6,657 nucleotides of DNA from Methanotrichaceae archaeon. Lineage in GTDB: Archaea > Halobacteriota > Methanosarcinia > Methanotrichales > Methanotrichaceae. Position numbers and translations under genes: made by a program. Position 1 is the first letter of the stretch. Each line of letters starts with the position of its first letter. Under the pieces are notes generated by a model. The model was given only the letters and a program-made list of their open reading frames with translations, had not been told where the DNA came from and made no database searches. Shown here one piece after another: positions 5,375 to 6,657 of the stretch. The stretch is from the NCBI GenBank assembly GCA_013329455.1, contig DUKF01000027.1:1-6657 (forward strand), in the 5' to 3' direction.

Positions 5375-5803
5375 CTGGATTATGATGTCGTCTACGCCGT
5401 GATGTCTCAGTGAGAGCATCTTGGCCTTCAATATGTTACGGCCATCCCGTCCTATAGCGATGCCTTTGTCCTTATTTGCTACTTCTACATAAGCCAATCG
5501 CTTATTGTTTTTCGTGACAATCGTCACGTTCTTTATCGAAGCCGGCTGGAACACGTTCTCGAGGAACTCCTTGACGTCGTCGCTGTGCTCCACGATCTCG
5601 ATCTGCTTGCCTATCGACTTCTTCACCCTGTTGATGTTGCTGCCCTTCCTACCTATGGCAGCGCCCATGTCACCCTTCTTAATGACGAATATTATCCGAT
5701 CGTTCTCATCGTCGATGATGCAGTCTCGGGCCACACCACCGGTCAAGCTCTCGAAGAGGGCGATGTACCTTATCCCTTCGGTGGTAAGCTTGAACTCACT
5801 CAT
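5372..5803 (-). CDS. nusA: Archaeal NusA-like transcription termination/antitermination factor
   Basis: 143 residues counted from the ATG at 5803. Unlike bacterial NusA it has only the two RNA-binding KH domains, lacking the polymerase-binding N-terminal domain and the S1 domain; this is the normal archaeal form. KH1 carries GRKG at 51-54 and KH2 carries GRDG at 118-121, the GxxG loops that grip RNA. A TTG at 5809 is in frame, but the AGGGGT at 5816-5811 would then abut it almost directly, whereas it is seven bases from the ATG, so the ATG is chosen. The start overlaps the rpl30e stop in ATGAGTGA, implying coupled translation. Its place between the polymerase and ribosomal protein genes is the conserved archaeal order. 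Confidence 0.93.
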   Translation of the reverse strand: MSEFKLTTEGIRYIALFESLTGGVARDCIIDDENDRIIFVIKKGDMGAAIGRKGSNINRVKKSIGKQIEIVEHSDDVKEFLENVFQPASIKNVTIVTKNNKRLAYVEVANKDKGIAIGRDGRNILKAKMLSLRHHGVDDIIIQ

Positions 5804-6107
5804 CCTCAATACCCCTGATCTCCCTCAGGAGTGCCATAATCTCAGAGTCGCCAGGTTCTATTATCGCCAAAGCCGCCACTGAGAAGGGTTTTCCGCAGGC
5901 AGAGCCAAGATCTTTTCCCCTGCCCGAATAATTGTAAACTGGCACGTCGACCTCCTTCAGCTCCCTAGCTACCTCCTCCGGACAGTCGATGGCGTTGATA
6001 ACCAGCTTAGCCTGCCCGCCGACCCCTGCTTCTACGGTTAGATTTGAGCCAAGAACAACTTTACCGGTTCTGATCGAACTTCTGAGCGCTCTATCAATGT
6101 TTATCAT
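5796..6107 (-). CDS. rpl30e: Large-subunit ribosomal protein eL30
   Basis: 103 residues, typical for archaeal L30e, a family shared with eukaryotes and absent as such from most bacteria. It belongs to the L7Ae/L30e kink-turn RNA-binding fold. Visible family features are the N-terminal MINIDRALRSSIRTGKVVLG, the central AKLVINAIDCPEE strand-helix, the PVYNYSGRGKDLGSACGKPF block that forms the RNA-binding loop, and the C-terminal AALAIIEPGDS. GAGGT lies six bases before the ATG (6118-6114). It starts nine bases after the rpoA2 stop and overlaps the start of nusA by eight bases. Confidence 0.96.
   Translation of the reverse strand: MINIDRALRSSIRTGKVVLGSNLTVEAGVGGQAKLVINAIDCPEEVARELKEVDVPVYNYSGRGKDLGSACGKPFSVAALAIIEPGDSEIMALLREIRGIEDE
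5811..5816 (-). promoter_or_regulatory. Ribosome binding site deciding the nusA start
   Basis: AGGGGT lies inside the 3' end of rpl30e, seven bases before the ATG at 5803. The upstream TTG at 5809 would leave a one-base spacer, so it is unlikely to be used. Confidence 0.6.
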
Positions 6108-6116
6108 CCTTTTACC

Positions 6117-6657
6117 TCATCGTTTTACGACTAATTGAACATCGCCCGTTCCCAGCTTTATCGGTTGGCCTACAATGACGTTCTCAGTTACGCCCTTGAG
6201 ATCATCCACCTCTCCACGAACTGCGGCGTCGAGTATGTGGTTGACGGTAACCTCGAAAGCGGCCCTCGCAAGGACGCTGGCCTTCTCTCCAGAGATGCCG
6301 TGGCGCCCTATTTGCTTGACCTCGCCATCGCAGGTCATCATGTCGGCCACCAGCATGATGTGCCTCACGTCGACGGACAGACCCTGTTCTCGCAACGTGT
6401 CGGTGGCCTCGTTTATTATGGCGTTTCGGGCCGCCTCTATTCCCAGGACATTGCCGATCTCGGTTATATTATTTGTTTTCGTCCTGGTGGGATCAACCCC
6501 CTCGAACTGGATGACTTCCTTCAAGGCCGAGCCCTCGGTGTAGAGGACATACTCGCCGACCTCCTTCCTGATCACGACCCTGTTTATGCCCTCCATCCCC
6601 TTGAGAGAGATCGGCTTGATCTTTTGGACAAGCTGCAAAAGATTTCTGTAGGAGGAC
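6117..6657 (-). CDS. rpoA2: DNA-directed RNA polymerase subunit A'' (C-terminal part, 5' partial)
   Basis: The minus-strand frame is open to the window edge, so the start lies outside; 179 residues are visible. Archaea split the largest polymerase subunit into A' and A''; this is the C-terminal half of A'', completing the clamp and cleft. Diagnostic stretches are [40 protein letters not shown], and the strongly conserved [18 protein letters not shown] leading into [13 protein letters not shown]. The trigger loop and bridge-helix parts would be upstream. It is followed by rpl30e after nine bases, as in most archaeal rpoH-B-A1-A2-rpl30e-nusA operons. Confidence 0.96.
   Translation of the reverse strand, partial: SSYRNLLQLVQKIKPISLKGMEGINRVVIRKEVGEYVLYTEGSALKEVIQFEGVDPTRTKTNNITEIGNVLGIEAARNAIINEATDTLREQGLSVDVRHIMLVADMMTCDGEVKQIGRHGISGEKASVLARAAFEVTVNHILDAAVRGEVDDLKGVTENVIVGQPIKLGTGDVQLVVKR

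Noticed and set aside
4301..5385. Several plus-strand frames opposite rps7 and rps12
   Set aside because: Antisense shadows of well-identified ribosomal protein genes.
5804..5809. TTG at 5809 as the nusA start
   Set aside because: It leaves almost no spacer to the ribosome binding site; the ATG at 5803 is correctly spaced and gives the usual family N-terminus.

Overview
The window comes from an archaeon, most likely an acetate-using methanogen of the Methanosarcinales (Methanothrix-like). The archaeal assignment is firm: the right third carries the archaeal transcription/translation cluster rpoA2 - rpl30e - nusA - rps12 - rps7, with an RNA polymerase subunit A'', L30e, the short two-KH archaeal NusA and the long archaeal forms of S12 and S7. 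Ribosome binding sites are of the GAGGT/GGTGAT type. The genus is an inference from GC-rich codon use, the style of the surface proteins and overall resemblance; no marker was searched.

Layout. 1-756 (+): 3' end of a surface protein with a cohesin-like beta-sandwich domain and a C-terminal membrane/sorting tail. 757-903: short spacer with an AT-rich promoter and an inverted repeat. 904-2031 (+): a predicted lipoprotein joining a double-CPxCG zinc-ribbon-like head, a very acidic Glu/Tyr linker and a complete DJ-1/PfpI domain, followed by a hairpin-plus-T7 terminator. About 2119-2718 (-): a decayed proline dehydrogenase gene, truncated at its 5' end and broken by a nonsense codon and frameshifts. 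2719-3023: AT-rich, then low-information spacer with a (TGG)6 tract. 3024-4142 (+): an NDH-2-like FAD/NAD(P)H oxidoreductase. 4143-4287: convergent spacer with hairpins. 4288-6657 (-): the rpoA2-rps7 cluster, tightly packed, with genes overlapping or a few bases apart except for 87 bases between nusA and rps12.

How the parts fit. The minus-strand cluster is one housekeeping transcription unit read right to left. It ends after rps7 at a hairpin and a T-rich tract. The elongation factor genes that follow rps7 in many archaea are absent here; a convergent oxidoreductase occupies that place. The left half looks like accessory sequence: cell-surface proteins, a gene remnant and a lone redox enzyme. 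The most unusual intact gene is the DJ-1/PfpI lipoprotein, because this enzyme fold is normally cytoplasmic and the domain combination is not one I recognise.
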